64,000 nucleotides of DNA from Gracilaria gracilis. Lineage: Eukaryota; Rhodophyta; Florideophyceae; Gracilariales; Gracilariaceae. Shown here in pieces: positions 1 to 11,199 of the stretch. Under the pieces are notes generated by a model that did no database searches, was not told the origin of the DNA, and saw only the letters and a list, made by a program, of their open reading frames with translations. Position 1 is the stretch's first letter, and each line of letters starts with the position of its first letter. Position numbers and translations under genes: made by a program. The stretch lies in NCBI GenBank assembly GCA_030374805.1, contig JARGSG010000191.1, forward strand, positions 620,001 through 684,000, written 5' to 3'.

Positions 1-213
1 TACCATCTCTAACCTTATATGATGTAGATTTTTCTATAGCGCCCAAGGTCGTGACCGATAATGAATACCCCCTTTGCGAGAACGAAAAGCATTATGTGGT
101 TGTCGGGGAAGAGGAACTCATCACTGTCCACTACATTCTTCTAGTGACTATATTGGGGACTATTCTTCTTCAGTGATTGAAATATCAGTAATGGCTAAAC
201 ACGATTATATGGG

Positions 214-427
214 TTGAACAACTCATGTAATCGTAGTCCACTATCACCGGTAGCTCAACCACTTCCGATATTTCAACCTAACGCAGTCTAATCTAGTCGG
301 TCTAATCAATAACCACAGTCCGACAGTGATTGAGCTCGCTCTCAGAGTCAAAGCCCATTACATGAGTTGAACTAATCAAATAATCGTACTCGACCATCAC
401 GGCCAGCTCAACCACTTCCGAATGTTC
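214..427. repeat. Diverged direct repeat, two copies
   Basis: Two copies of a roughly 62-bp sequence lie at about 214-275 and 364-427. They share the run AGCTCAACCACTTCCGA and the preceding TAATCGTA..CGACCATCAC-type stretch, with scattered mismatches. The spacing is 150 bp. The rest of 1-480 shows no coding potential I can support. The copies probably belong to an old tandem or element-terminal repeat. Confidence 0.6.
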
Positions 428-604
428 TCAGTAAAGCAAAGATGCAGAAGCGGCATACACTGTGTCCGGCGACTTTGGCTTGAATACGCAATAGCATGGA
501 AAATAGAAGAGTACGCCAGTTAGTACGATTCACAGAAAACGAACAAGATTGTCGAACGTACCTTGTGGGCCACTACGTCCACGCAACAGAACAAGGACAA
601 AAAG

Positions 605-720
605 AGCACCTCCCTTCTACAGTTTCCGGCGATGTTCTTTTCTTCTGTCACAACCGAGAGGATCAATTGGTTGTGACAGGAGAAGAAGAGATCCCAGGAA
701 ACCGTTACGGGGAGGTACAG
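605..720. repeat. Imperfect inverted repeat (hairpin)
   Basis: The left arm at 622-655 (starting GTTTCC, ending TGTCACAACC) pairs with the right arm at 669-702 (GGTTGTGACA...GGAAAC) around a 13-nt loop. Weaker pairing continues outward to about 605 and 720 (CACCTCCC against GGGGAGGT). Overlapping reading frames on both strands here (496-942 + and 520-924 -) encode similar peptides, as expected from a palindrome, so I do not call either a gene. It could be a foldback element or the stem of a structured RNA. Confidence 0.6.
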
Positions 721-1312
721 AGCGTTGTGCTTACCGAGGCAGTTGGCAGGAGAGCGAAGGTGCTTAAGTACACGCATCGTCACATTAAAAACAAGCGCCA
801 GTCGCGAGGGGGCCGCTGTCGAGGTGGAAATAATTTTTTTAACTTTTTCACCCACGGCGCATGCAAAGCGGACCGAACTCGAGTGGCCCTTCATCGGAGC
901 CGTGATAGAGCGCCCCTGCACCACGGACCGCTGTTCGGATAGCCGTAAGTTGTAACTTCGCCTATACTTCCATATCTAAGAATTACCGCACCCCCTCCCA
1001 TCCCTGCCTTCTCTTATAACTGTTTATCACCGCATAAGCCCCCCTAACATCACCCAATTCTCTTTTACGCCTCTATTTTAGAGTTCTAGTACCGTTTTGG
1101 AGTCTGAACTTTTCCTTCACATCGCTAATTCCGCAGCCGTCTGCCGTTCGCTCCCGTCTACCTTCCGCACTCATCTCTCGTTCGCTGCCGTCTCTCGTCA
1201 GCCTCCGTCCGTTCGGCCTCGCCGTCCGCTGCCGAAGTCAATCATCTGTTTTCTCACGACTGCTCCAGTTCTCCTTCCGTATTCATAATATAGCCCCCCT
1301 TTATTGTTCAAA
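721..1312. other. No gene seen; pyrimidine-rich leader
   Basis: After a G+C-rich stretch, 980-1300 is C/T-rich on the + strand and contains loosely repeated CGTTCGCTSCCGTC-type units at about 1145-1235. It directly precedes the ATG at 1313 of a broken reading frame, so it may be the promoter or leader of that element. I see no recognisable motif. Confidence 0.3.
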
Positions 1313-2106
1313 ATGGCTGCCGCAACCACATCCAGGTCTAAGTCACCGTCATCTCCGACATCCGACATGAAGGTTGGAAAAATGTTCGGTCCTAGGAATG
1401 AGCTTCTCACCGCGTTTCTCGCCATCCGTGATCACTATGCGTAGACGATGTGAGAGGAAGACGAACCCAGAAAAGTGGGACACAGCGAGTTGGTTCAATA
1501 TATCATCAAAAATCTAACTGTCCTAAAGTTTGCCAAGAAGTACTTCTCTACCCTTCTCGGACCCACTCACCCGTCATACAGCGACAATGAGCTCAAGACT
1601 GTGTGCGGGAAGGGTTCGTACCGTCAGCTGTATCTGTCGACGAAGTTGCTTGACATCATGGACGGAGACAGAGACAGGCGTGTGAGGGATTTTTGGAATG
1701 CTTATACCAGGGTGGAATTCAAAGGAATACCGAAGAATGTGACGTAATCCGAATTCTTCAAGTCCATGAGTATAGCTTCCAGGCGTGTGGGTCAGATAGT
1801 TCCGCCTTTCGGTACGAGCATCGCTACACATTTCCAGAGAGTTCTCTTTCCATCCCTTATTCAAAAAGTATGTATGGAAAAGCGCCTTCGGGGCCATAAG
1901 AGGCGTAAGGAAGAGTAGGGATATTCCACCCCTTCTGGGAATGTGCAAATATTGCAGAATCTGCAAGCTCAGCGTGCGGGTTTTGGTGTGCAGCTGGTAA
2001 CAAAGGCCTAGGATTGTTTCTCCCAATTTCTGGGATTCCCTAGCGCGGAGGTCATGGTTTCTTTTTTATACTGCTCGTGTACGACTGCATGCAGTTTAAA
2101 CCCATT
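1313..2106 (+). pseudogene. N-terminal part of broken methyltransferase-SET reading frame (unknown domain)
   Basis: From ATG 1313 a single frame continues for about 260 codons, interrupted by stops at 1442 and 1448 and further in-frame stops after 1740 (TAA), 1915 (TAG) and 2005 (TAG). The peptide between stops looks coding: a Ser-rich start, then a helical segment ending in basic and acidic runs. I recognise no domain. A frame change at about 2107 leads into the methyltransferase part. The orientation, the continuity and the lack of any other start suggest this is the N-terminus of one long protein (1313-4429 would be about 1,040 codons). Whether the three parts were ever one polypeptide is inference. 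Confidence 0.45.
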
Positions 2107-2109
2107 TAA

Positions 2110-3738
2110 ACGCGTTCCGAGGGGTTCCTGTACAAGGAAAATGACCATCGTTTGCTATCGAGCAACACGAAAACTCTTCTGAAAGACGAGGTCCAGCCGT
2201 GGACATGGAATCTTCCGGAGAACATTGATATGGCCCTCCGAACGCTTGCGAAATAGTTCATTTCTGACCTGAACAAGGTTGTTGTGGACGAGCAGTTGTA
2301 CATAATATCAGAACCTGGAAGATGGGCCGTTCTAAAGACGTTTCACAGGGACCCGTCAAGAGCGTTTGCTCAAAGATTTGATTGTTCCTCTAACTCGCTT
2401 ATGTCCTCCATCTTGGAGACAATAAGCTCTTTGAGAATCAAAGAAACATTCAGGGTCCCTGATATACCTCTCACGCCAATATAGAACCCGGAGCCTGCCA
2501 TCGAAATTCATGACGATAACGATGAGCAGTTGGAAAGAGGGAATCATTCGGAAGGGAACCAAGGAGGGGATGAAGATGGCGGAAGTGGAATGGATGTAGT
2601 GGGTGAGAGTGGGAATGAAGATGTTAGTGAACAGTCTTTCGACGCTGACATACAGCCTCCTCCTGCCATTTCCTCGTTGGACGATAAAATGGCATTCCAA
2701 CGTTGTGAAGTGGAGATGGAGATATACTTTCGAATGTATAATTGCGGGCTCGAGAATATGGTGGAAACGGACGAGATTCTGCGAAACAACGGAGTCTCTT
2801 CATTGGGTAAAGTTCAGCTGGTTCTTATGGATCTAACATACAATATAGGAGCCGATAAGAACCAGGAGAACAGTTGGTACGATATGCTGAGCGCTGAGCA
2901 TATGAAGAAGGCGGCAAAGCTTATATCTAAGCTGCTACGTCCGGGGGGTCATTTCCGTATCTTCGGTGCATTGGAACAGGTAAATCAGTGGAAGAGGGTG
3001 CTTCCTCTTATGGGAGCAAAGAACGAGCAAGGGGTTCCGAGGCGATCGTTTGTTGTGGACCAGGTCCCAATTCATTTTATACGGTCGCAAGGCAACCCCA
3101 TGCGAAACCCGGGACGTAGGTTCTGCTCCTTGTTCCATGCCATAGAGTATGCGATACATGGTGTTCGAAGTGGCCTTGCTTATGCACAGTAGTATGCTAT
3201 GGTGAACTATGAGAACTTCAACTACGGGCAGTCGAGGTATCCAGGGTACCACAGTGTTATTGACTACGTACCGCCCATGTCCAATGGGGAGACTCTTCAA
3301 TGGAAAAGAAAGAAGGAGGGTGGGGGCTACATGTTGCAAAAGGTGAGGTCGGAACAAAAAACTCGCGCGTTGCTGAAGGAGCTGATCAACAGATTTTCGC
3401 AGCCAGGTGATACAGTGGTGGACTTGTTCGTGGGAACTTTCTCGACTGCCGTGGCATGCATGGAGTTACAACGTCATCGGCAGTTTATTGGTTGTGAGCC
3501 GGACCCTGACTGTTTTGTTCATGCTAGGGACGGGGCTATTGTTCAGGTCGCGATGTGCATGCGCGATAATGAGACGGACATTCAAATTGCGCAGGAGGTC
3601 CGAAACTCTGTGAATCGCGTGATGGACTTATTTCCCAAGTGCAACGCTTGTCTTTCACGATTATGGAAGGCTCCATCCGGCTTCCCACAGTATCAGAAGT
3701 TTCCACCATATATTGTGGACTTCCTGGCATCGATGTGA
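2110..3738 (+). pseudogene. N6/N4-type DNA methyltransferase, degenerate
   Basis: One frame is open from 2110 to 3738 except for TAG codons at 2254, 2482 and 3190. Around 2810 the peptide LVLMDLTYNIG matches the catalytic motif IV of amino-methyltransferases (DPPY form), with DLTY in place of DPPY. A PGGHFRIFG segment follows at about 2940. After the 3190 stop, a segment beginning SEQKTRALLKELI (about 3350) leads into PGDTVVDLFVGTFSTA and FIGCEPDPDCF, the AdoMet-binding motif I region (DxFxGxG form). Motif IV precedes motif I, the order of beta-class DNA methyltransferases. An acidic, Ser-rich linker (about 2530-2640) precedes the domain. The altered DPPY and three stops argue it is inactive. 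In the family such enzymes methylate adenine N6 or cytosine N4; the target here is unknown. Confidence 0.72.
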
Positions 3739-4429
3739 GGGGAGAAGGGCATGGTCATGATCGGCAGGCGCAAAGCGCTGCATGAGTGGCCGAAAACGTT
3801 GCAAGGGAAGATGGGTCTCCTGGTTTGGAACGCGATATTGGCCCTGGAGGCCACTATGTGTGGTTGTCGCATTGAAGAAGTCGTCGATTCGTCAACATGA
3901 CGCAGAAGTGGGAGTGTTTACCACGCGCTGTTTCATGGAGAACGAAGAGATATGTTTCTTTTACGGAACTATAGTGTACCATGACTTAACGAAGAGGAAG
4001 GAGGTACACAAGAAGTATGGGTAACGGTTGTCGGGAGCTACCGCCGCACGTTTTCGAACTTATGCGATGGAGGTTAGCCTGCGAGGCGAATTATTCCGGA
4101 AACTCCCGGAAAGGAGACGGGAAGTACCTAAAATCCCTGTATGGATTGTCCCCGCCTCATTTTCGTTGGGTGGAACAATTAATGACCCAAAATATATGGA
4201 AGGGGATAAAGATAGGGATGCAGTGAAGGATGGCTTGAAGCAGCGACGGACTGTTAATGTGGCCGTGAATCGAACCCCAGGAACTGGGCGAACTCCACTT
4301 CAAGTAAGAGAATACCGAATGCTTGCCGTCCGGGCACTTCGGGCTGTAGAAGTGGGAGAAGAGTTGTTTGCAGATTATGGAATGGAGTACACATGGGGTA
4401 CGTCTTCGAATCCTATAGTAGTCGACTAG
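3739..4429 (+). pseudogene. SET-domain segment, degenerate
   Basis: Downstream of the methyltransferase stop, coding resumes (linker in frame 1, shifting to frame 2 near 3890). The segment around 3905-4020 (EVGVFTTRCF..NEEICFFYG) matches the start of SET domains (GxGVFAxxxIxxGxxIxxYxG). The segment around 4300-4395 (MLAVRALRAVEVGEELFADYG) matches the SET C-terminal ALRDIxxGEEL..DYG signature. A stop at 4022 separates the halves. The usual NHSC AdoMet/catalytic motif is not visible; the corresponding region reads VNVAVNRTPG. SET proteins methylate lysines, usually on histones. The same strand and near-continuous frame suggest a former methyltransferase-SET fusion. It could instead be two genes. 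Confidence 0.6.
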
Positions 4430-4917
4430 AGCTCAATTGATTTATGACGTATAGAACCGAAAGGTGTACCGTAGTATGTATAAAATCGAATTGTGTACAT
4501 TTTATTACGCTTTCTCTCTAACTCTCGTGTTCCACAGGGTAGGACGAGAACTCCCCCAAGTGAGTAGGTGTCGTCACTTGTTTCATCCAGTGACGTGAAC
4601 AAAATGGGGATAGGATTCGGGGGAGTGGGTTGCCGTTCAAGTACATAGAATAGAAGATACAGAGTACATGTGATATCATGTGAAAGTGTAACAGTTTTTG
4701 GCAGTGAGGTTTCGTACAGGAAGGGAAATTTCCGTGCCAATTTTCGGAAAGTGATTCCGAACAGTACTAAACGGTGCGATATTTCTACCACACGTCGAGT
4801 GGAGGTGTGCGTTTCATAGGGGACCTGCAATCACGTCGAGCGGCGAACACGTCTTGCGGCGAGCGGCGACAACATCTAAAGGGCACCGCCGGGCGCATCG
4901 TCGTCGTCCGATTCCAT
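4430..4917. other. No gene seen between two broken frames
   Basis: This stretch has only short, unsupported open frames. It is A+T-richer at its start and turns purine-rich on the + strand from about 4830. I see no clear terminal inverted repeat. Confidence 0.3.
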
Positions 4918-7630
4918 ATGGGGAAACATAAAACGAAAAGTGCGAATGCATATGCGAATGCGGAGGATGTAAGCGGGCGCGCGTCAAAAGGTCGAATGCG
5001 TGCAGAGATGGTAGGTCGGGATCGCGAGGATGGCTTGGGTATTACTACGCGTGCGCCTCGAAGTGGCGATGTAGAAAATGGCGAGGGTGGTATTTGGCGT
5101 AATTCGCGCGCTCCTCGAAGCAATTTACGTGGGAAAGGTAGGAAAAAAACACGGAGAGACGTGATCGAGGCTGTTCTTTGAAGCAAATCGAGCGAACCGG
5201 GCGAACCAAGCGAACCGATCGCAGCAAGCAAACGGAGCGAACCGAGCGAACGGTAAGTGCTTTGGTAACACAAGCTTTTCCGCTTCCACATGAGATGGGA
5301 AATGAAGTACGGGAAAGCAGGGGAGGGATGGGAAGAAAGCAGGGGGGTGATGCACGGGGCGGTAGGGATGGAGGTGGGCGGCGAAGGGGCGATGACTCCA
5401 CGCAAGTTGTAGAAGAAGGCGAGTGTGGAGATGTAATAGAGAAGGGGCGGGAGTGTCGCAGTGGGGGGAGGGAAGGACGATAGCGAAAAGTACTAGTGGG
5501 ATAGTTAGCCGTGGTATTGGAGGGAAGGAGGGAGGGAGAGTGGCTGGGGTTGGCGTTCGGGAGGGGAGGGGTCGCGAAAAAGAATTAGGAAGAGGCGTTC
5601 AGGAGGCAAGGAACGAAGGCATGGAGGTTTTGGTTGGTGTTAGAAGGAACCGAATGGTGGGCAGAGAAAGAACTAGTGGACCGCGACATACTGCGATGCG
5701 GGAGGAAGAGGAAGTGGCAGGTATGAGGCATATGAGGGAGCATGGAAACGCAGAGGACAGTGGGAGGCGAATTGGGCGTGTGGGCGATGGAATGGGGAAC
5801 CACGCCAATGTGGAGAGGATGGAATGATTCGGGGAAAATTTGCCCGGGAGAGTTGTAGGACGTAGCAGTGGTGGATCAGTGATTGAAAATTTGAGAGACA
5901 ATATACTAGTGGATGGGAGGGTATTCGAAGGAGAAGGTGTCGTTGTCCGAAACAGGCATAGAACTGTAAGGAACTTGGTGGAAACCGCGGTACGAACGCC
6001 TGAGGGAATACGTGTGAGGCATAATGCCGTTCGGAGTGAGGACGATGTGCATGAAGCAGGAGTCGACGATTCTGGGAATCGTGGAGAGAGGAACGGAGCG
6101 AGGGAAATGAGAACTACAGGAATAGCAGAAGGAGATGAAGAGAACCTACTCGTGTTGCCAAGGTCTGCACTGTTTGAGAGGGTGAATTCGTCGAAAGGGA
6201 AGCTCGTAAATATGAAGGAAAATCACTATACCATGATGGTGAGTTTGAAGCTCACGCAGAAAGAATTGGGACGGGTGAGGGAGGAGCTGAAGCAGCAAAA
6301 TTTGTTGATTGAAAGTTTAAGGGAGGCTGTGAAGGGGAGGAAGCGAACGGGGTGTGGGAAGGAAGTGAAGGGGCGTCGAAAGCATGATATAGAGGTGCCC
6401 GAATGTTTTTACGGATTTGCAAGGGCTGTATATAATAAGATTCTCCACTACGCGAAGTTGGAGGCCTCAGAACTCTTTTTTTAAATGGAGAACGTTGGTA
6501 GGAGCTGGAATAACAGGAGTGAGATGGTGGGAGAAAGTAGGGAGGGCAGCATATTTGTGGTTAGAGAGAAGGAGATGGTACCTCGGTGCCCGTATCAAGT
6601 GGCAGATGAGAAGAGGGTGTATACGCCATCAATGGAGGGAGAAAGTGATGTGCTGTTGAAGTATGTGGTGGAGACGAAATTAATCGGAGATACTTGGGAG
6701 ACGATACGAGAAAAGGGAAGAAAACAGGAGTGAGTGGATAATGTGAGTGCGGAGAAGTGTCTGAGGCAGCGGATAAAGCAGAAGTTAAGCAATATAATCG
6801 GGGTGCGGAGGCGGGCGGCTCGCGACAAGTTATTCTCCATCCTTGGAAATGATTTGATTGCGAAACGTTCGAAACCTACTGAGGGGACTGAGCTATGGGA
6901 AGAGCTAAAGCAGCAGATGGGGGAGGCGCGCCGGAAGCTGATGGGAAGGGAGGAGGGCGGGGGAAATGAGTTGTGTGCGTGGAGAACGAGCCGGTTCGAA
7001 GACCTTGCGTATTCCCGGTCTCGTGCGGTTGGGCCACCATGGGAGGTTGATGATGAAGATATGTACTTCAAAAATGAGATGGCGGGGGCAGTGTTGGAGG
7101 AGTATATGGGATACGCAGGGGAGAGCCAAAGTAACGGTGAACGGCAGTACGTGGATGGGACAGTGATGCACCTTGCGAGACTTGACGCCTGGATTGCCTG
7201 TGTGGTGAAAACTATGAACGAGGTTGTGGGACGTGGAGGGCAAAGACAGCTTTTTTTCTCTACTTTTTATGGGAAGTATCTACCCAGGGCTTTTGAAGAA
7301 ATACTGGGGGTAGCCTGGCAATTGCTACAGGAGGACGATGCCGAAGAGTTTGAGAACGATGGGTTTGTGGATGGAGATCCGAGGTGTGTGTCGGGAAGTT
7401 CTGGGAGAACTGCGACAGTTGGGCTGTGGGTATCATCGAAGGAGAAGATATACTTAGCTGTGAGAGAGGAATACTTTATGGCAAAACTAACACGGAGACT
7501 AGGTGTATTTCTTGGTTGTTACATAGCGGCCTGTCGACCGGAGGACGCGAGTTTCGGGCGGTTGGTGGCTCACCGGGCGGAACGCAGGGAAGGGACAGGG
7601 TTTGATGGTAGGGAAGAGGCGGGCTACTAA
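4918..7630 (+). pseudogene. Broken unrecognised frame, Arg/Gly-rich N-terminus, helical C-terminus
   Basis: From ATG 4918 a basic Arg/Gly-rich sequence runs in shifting frames to about 5420. One frame is then maintained from 5423 to 7630 and broken only by stops at 5825 (TGA), 6482 (TAA) and 6731 (TGA). Around 6250-6350 a heptad-like KLTQKELGRVREELKQQ stretch suggests a coiled coil. The last 300 codons are acidic and helical with aromatic FFSTFYGKYL near 7255. I do not recognise the family. It converges on the Plavaka-like transposase (stop 7759) across a gap of about 130 bp, so it may be the second gene of that element. It could also be the tail of the methyltransferase-SET element upstream. 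Confidence 0.45.
5188..5252 (+). repeat. Short tandem repeat, GCGAACCGAR
   Basis: About six imperfect copies of a 10-bp unit (GCGAACCGRG type) lie in a row, with one degenerate section (GATCGCAGCAAGCAAACG) in the middle. The repeat falls where the broken frame changes phase, and it encodes Arg/Thr repeats in one frame. Confidence 0.6.
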
Positions 7631-7758
7631 GGGTAGGGTGAGGTGCAGTGAGGGGGAAAGTTGTGGAGGTATGTGTGGGATGGGGAAGAGATGCTTCTTC
7701 TTTCTCATGTCATGCGTATCTTCACTCCTTCCAATTGAAAGGAAGCGGGTTGAAATTT

Positions 7759-10187
7759 TTATGAAGCTGAAGCTAACAGGGAATAGAGGCTACGTGTTGG
7801 ATGAAAAATAAGGCTTGGCGGTGTGGTCTCGATAGAACCGATTGAGATAGAGTAGGTGAAAGCGCCGGTGTAGACGAGAAGTGAAGGGAGGAGCGGGGTA
7901 GTTCTGGGGGAGAACATGAACGGAGCCGGGGATGGAGGAAGAAGGGATGCGTCCATACCAAGGGGAAACTTTATCGGAAGTAGAGTGGGTAGAGATGGGA
8001 ACCGGGTGGATGGTGTGGTTATGTTTGTCGTCTGTTGCCCATTGGAGGCAAACGCAGTTGAGGGTGAGATCGACGTCGTCGCTGGATGGGACGAGTTCCA
8101 TGAACTGGACGAAGGTGAACTCCTTGGGAGAAGAAGTTGAAGATGGAAGGACGGAACGAAGAAGGGGGATGTGTTTGCAGACCCAGACGATGGATGTGGA
8201 GGGGGGGAGGTGGAGCCGGCGATGAGAACGTGGGAGAACTTTAGGGACTTGGATGGACCGAAGGAGGGGGTGGCAAAAATTCGTTGAATGATGAGGACAG
8301 GAGGATCCTGGAGGGTGAGTTCGTTTCGTTCTGTGATATAGTTGTCGAGTGTTGGGATGTAACCGCCGACGACGTAAGCGGAGTTGACTATGGTGAGTCG
8401 AGCCTGACGGAGAGCGGGGGAGTTGTCTGTGGGTTGTAGAACTTCAAGAGAAAGGGTGATAAAGGATGGGAGGGCGTCGCTTCCGAATTGTGCAAGAATG
8501 GATAGGGTATCGGGGGGGAAAAGGTCTTGAAAAGATTTGTGAGAGAGTTGAGTATTGGAGCAAATGAATTTGTGGGCAGTGATTAGGTGAGCGAAGGAGA
8601 TGTGTTTGCCATCACGGACGAAACCGGGTTCTCGGCATTGGAGGGGGGAAGCGAGGCCAGGGGAGGAGGAGGTGATGGAAGGGTTTCTGGAGAAGGGATT
8701 CCAGTCCTTGATGGAGTTGGAACGGTGGATGGCACGAATGGTTTCTTGATGTGCGCTGGACCTGCGCGTAGAGGTTTTGGGGTAGTAGGACTTGAAGAGG
8801 GTGTAGGCGTGCTCGGATATGCTGGCATCATTGAAGTGCAGGCCTCCGAAGCGGCGAATGTCCTCGACAATGTGGTCGAGGACGGGGAACTTGAGTGTTC
8901 CGAGGCAAGAAGTGTGGTGGGGGCCGAGGACGAGTACGGCTGTGCGCTTGAAAGAGCCGATTTGGTTGTGGAGGTCGCTGAGGCCGGCATCGGTCCATTC
9001 GGTGAAGATGTTGTATGGAGGCGAGTAGGAAGTCTGAGTACTTGAAAAAGACGGAAGTGATGGGAGCGGAATCGACTTCGTCACAGCATCGGTCGAAGAA
9101 GGCGCCGATGAAGGGGAAGACCATGTCGAGTGCGCGGTAGTCTTTTGCTTCGAGCATACCACGCAAGCCGTCGGTAGTAAAGAAACCGTTGAGAGTTTGA
9201 CCGTTGTCAGAAGTGGAGAAGTCGATGTGGAGTCCGTTTGCGGAGGTGCGCTTTTCGATGGCAGAGAGGATGGTGTTTGAATGTTTGAGGATGGAAGTGC
9301 GGACGGAGTTGAATGGGCGACGAGACTTGGAGGAACGGGGGATGGTGAAGAGTGCTTCTGAGCGGAGTTTCTCGATGGCGGCGAGCTTGATGAGCTTGGA
9401 GACGCCGAGGTGTAAGTTGTGGAGTGGTTCGAAGGTGAAGATGTTGTAAGGGGAGAGGAGTGGGGTGATGTTGAGAAGAGGGTATGATTCGCAGAGGGAA
9501 AAGTACTTTTCGAGGGAGAGGGATTGCAGGGCTTCAAGGGCTTTTTCCTTTGTGTTGCGGGAGATTCTGGGCTTACGAGCGAGGAGAGCGTCTTATGATT
9601 GTTGGAGGAGAGTGGAATGTGATTTGCGTACGGCGAGGGTCTGGTGCTGAGTTCGGGGGGGAGGGGATCGAATGTGTAGGCGGAGGTCTGTGCGGGAGAT
9701 CGGGCATCTATGACAAGGGTGCTGGGGAAAGGTTTGGTGGGAAATGGAGAGGATGTCTTTTGCTTCGGGGATGTCAGCGCAGTAGCTGGCGATGATTGGG
9801 TGACAGTGGTGGAGAACGCCATGGGCGTCACAGAAAGGGAAGCCGTTGAGACCGGAGGGAGGAGGGGGCCGAGGAGGTTGGTGATAGCGGGCTGAATGAG
9901 TTCCATTTTGGTTTGGCGGGGGATGTGAGAGGAGGTTTGAAGGATGGAGTCGTGGTCTTTGGAGGGGTTGGCTGGGAGGAAGGAGGTTGGCCAGTATCCG
10001 AGAAGGGTGAGGTGTTCGGTGATTCAATTGCGACGGAAGGCATCGGAGAAGTTGAGAAGGGTGATGTGAAGGGGGTAGGAGGTAATGGAAGAGGATTTGA
10101 GGGAGGTGAAGGACTCTTCTGGTGCCTTTGGATGCCGGGGATGGTGAGGGCGAAGAATGAGCAGCCTTCAAAGCAGCAGTTGGGCAT
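7759..10187 (-). pseudogene. KDZ/Plavaka-like transposase, copy A, frameshifted
   Basis: Read on the minus strand, the protein starts near 10187 with a CCFEGC..F..IQRH zinc-finger-like motif. It continues in a second frame with FPFCDAHGVLHHCHPIIASY and HPCHRCPIS (about 9700-9860), which resembles the Cys/His cluster of Plavaka transposases. Next comes PLHNLHLGVSKLIKLAAIEK near 9400, the HN.HLG-type signature of that group. A frame change near 9040 leads into GTLKFPVLDHIVEDIRRFGG (about 8870) and a C-terminus ending at 7759. A 715-codon open frame (9906-7759) therefore covers true coding only in its second half; its Ser/Pro-rich first half is the wrong phase. Copy B at 14.25-16.06 kb is homologous and retains an N-terminal stretch missing here, so copy A carries an internal deletion as well. 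Confidence 0.6.
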
Positions 10188-10480
10188 AGCGGGGAAGGTT
10201 GGGGGGATGTTGAAGAGGATTGGGGGTACGTAGCGGGGAGCGTGATATGGCGCACGGACTGTGGACAGAGTGGTGGGGATGATTGCACGTGATTCGAAGA
10301 CGTTTCATATATTTAGTATACAAATGCCTGATGTGAAAGGTGTTGACTAGTGAACCGATCTCCTCCAACTGAAAAGGTATTCGATCTATTTGTTTACTTC
10401 TATTCCTATTCGATAAACAGCTATTTAAGTTTCTATCTAAGTTTCTATCTCGCTATTCGCCCCAGTATACATGAACGTAG
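10188..10480. other. 5' flank and likely end of Plavaka-like copy A
   Basis: This A+T-rich stretch upstream of the transposase (minus strand) shares ACAGCTATYTAWGT..CTATCTC..CTATT.GCC with the corresponding position of copy B (about 16180-16225). The shared sequence fades at about 10475 and 16235, which is probably the element end. I could not find its inverted partner on the left. Confidence 0.4.
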
Positions 10481-10522
10481 GTGACACTAACACACTTACA
10501 TTGTGCTGCAAAAATACCATAA

Positions 10523-10731
10523 ACGAAAGAAGTACGCTAGTTTCCCTTCCATCCAAACTAGCAAAGATGAAAACAATTTGGAATAATTCTTTCGAAAAAA
10601 ACTAGCACAAGTGAAAAGGTGGAAATATTTTCGGAAATTACCACTTCCAAATTTGGATAAATTCACCGGTTTTTCGTTCGTTTTCTTTCGGTCATTTTTG
10701 ACCGCCAAACTAGCATTCCGATAACACCGAC
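10523..10731. repeat. Dispersed repeat, copy 1 (MITE-like)
   Basis: This is homologous over its length to 19791-20003, with shared blocks CATCCAAACTAG, GGAATATTTTCGGAAATTA-type and AAACTAGCATTCCGATAA. The core is bounded by inverted GCTAGTTT (10536) and AAACTAGC (ending 10713). There is no coding capacity. The size and inverted ends suggest a small non-autonomous DNA element. Confidence 0.6.
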
Positions 10732-11199
10732 GAAAGAAGGAAATTGTTGCACTGTCTTTGATATGACATGGAGTTGGCCATTTTGATGGGCGTTGTGCCA
10801 CATTCAAGACACTATCTCAGCCCGATCGGAGATGGAGAGAACATTGTTCACGCTGCGTTTCTTTTTTCGGTGAGAGCTGGGGGTTGAGTGGTGGGAGACT
10901 CTGCTGGGTATGCATTGGGGGGCTGCATTGTATTGGTGTGGTTTTGTGGCATTGTGGTTTTTCTGCTAACAGCTTGTTGGAACGCGGCAATGATTGGAAA
11001 ACCAAAGTTTGGAACCGTCATGTTGCGATGTGATTCGTGAAGCTGGAAGAAAGGCAAGACGTTTGGCTATTTTTGATCTATACGAGCCCGCATTTCTGCC
11101 AGGGAAATGACCCTTACCCACACTAACTTAGGCACCACACGATGATGGGTATACCGTAAATAGTGTGGGTTATTGTAAGCCACATTAAATCTGTTACCA
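10732..11199. other. No gene supported
   Basis: Only short open frames occur; a 69-codon minus-strand frame at 10848-11057 has no recognisable content. An inverted pair TTACCCACACTA (about 11115) and TAGTGTGGGTTA (about 11160) could be an element end or a hairpin. Confidence 0.3.

Noticed and set aside
8583-9045. Frames at 8583-8990 (-) and 8587-9045 (+) as genes
   Set aside because: They are out-of-phase readings of the Plavaka-like transposase; the biased composition keeps alternative frames open.
9040-9906. First half of the 715-codon minus-strand frame as real protein
   Set aside because: It is a Ser/Pro-rich wrong-phase translation; the neighbouring phase carries the conserved HNLHLG and Cys/His motifs.
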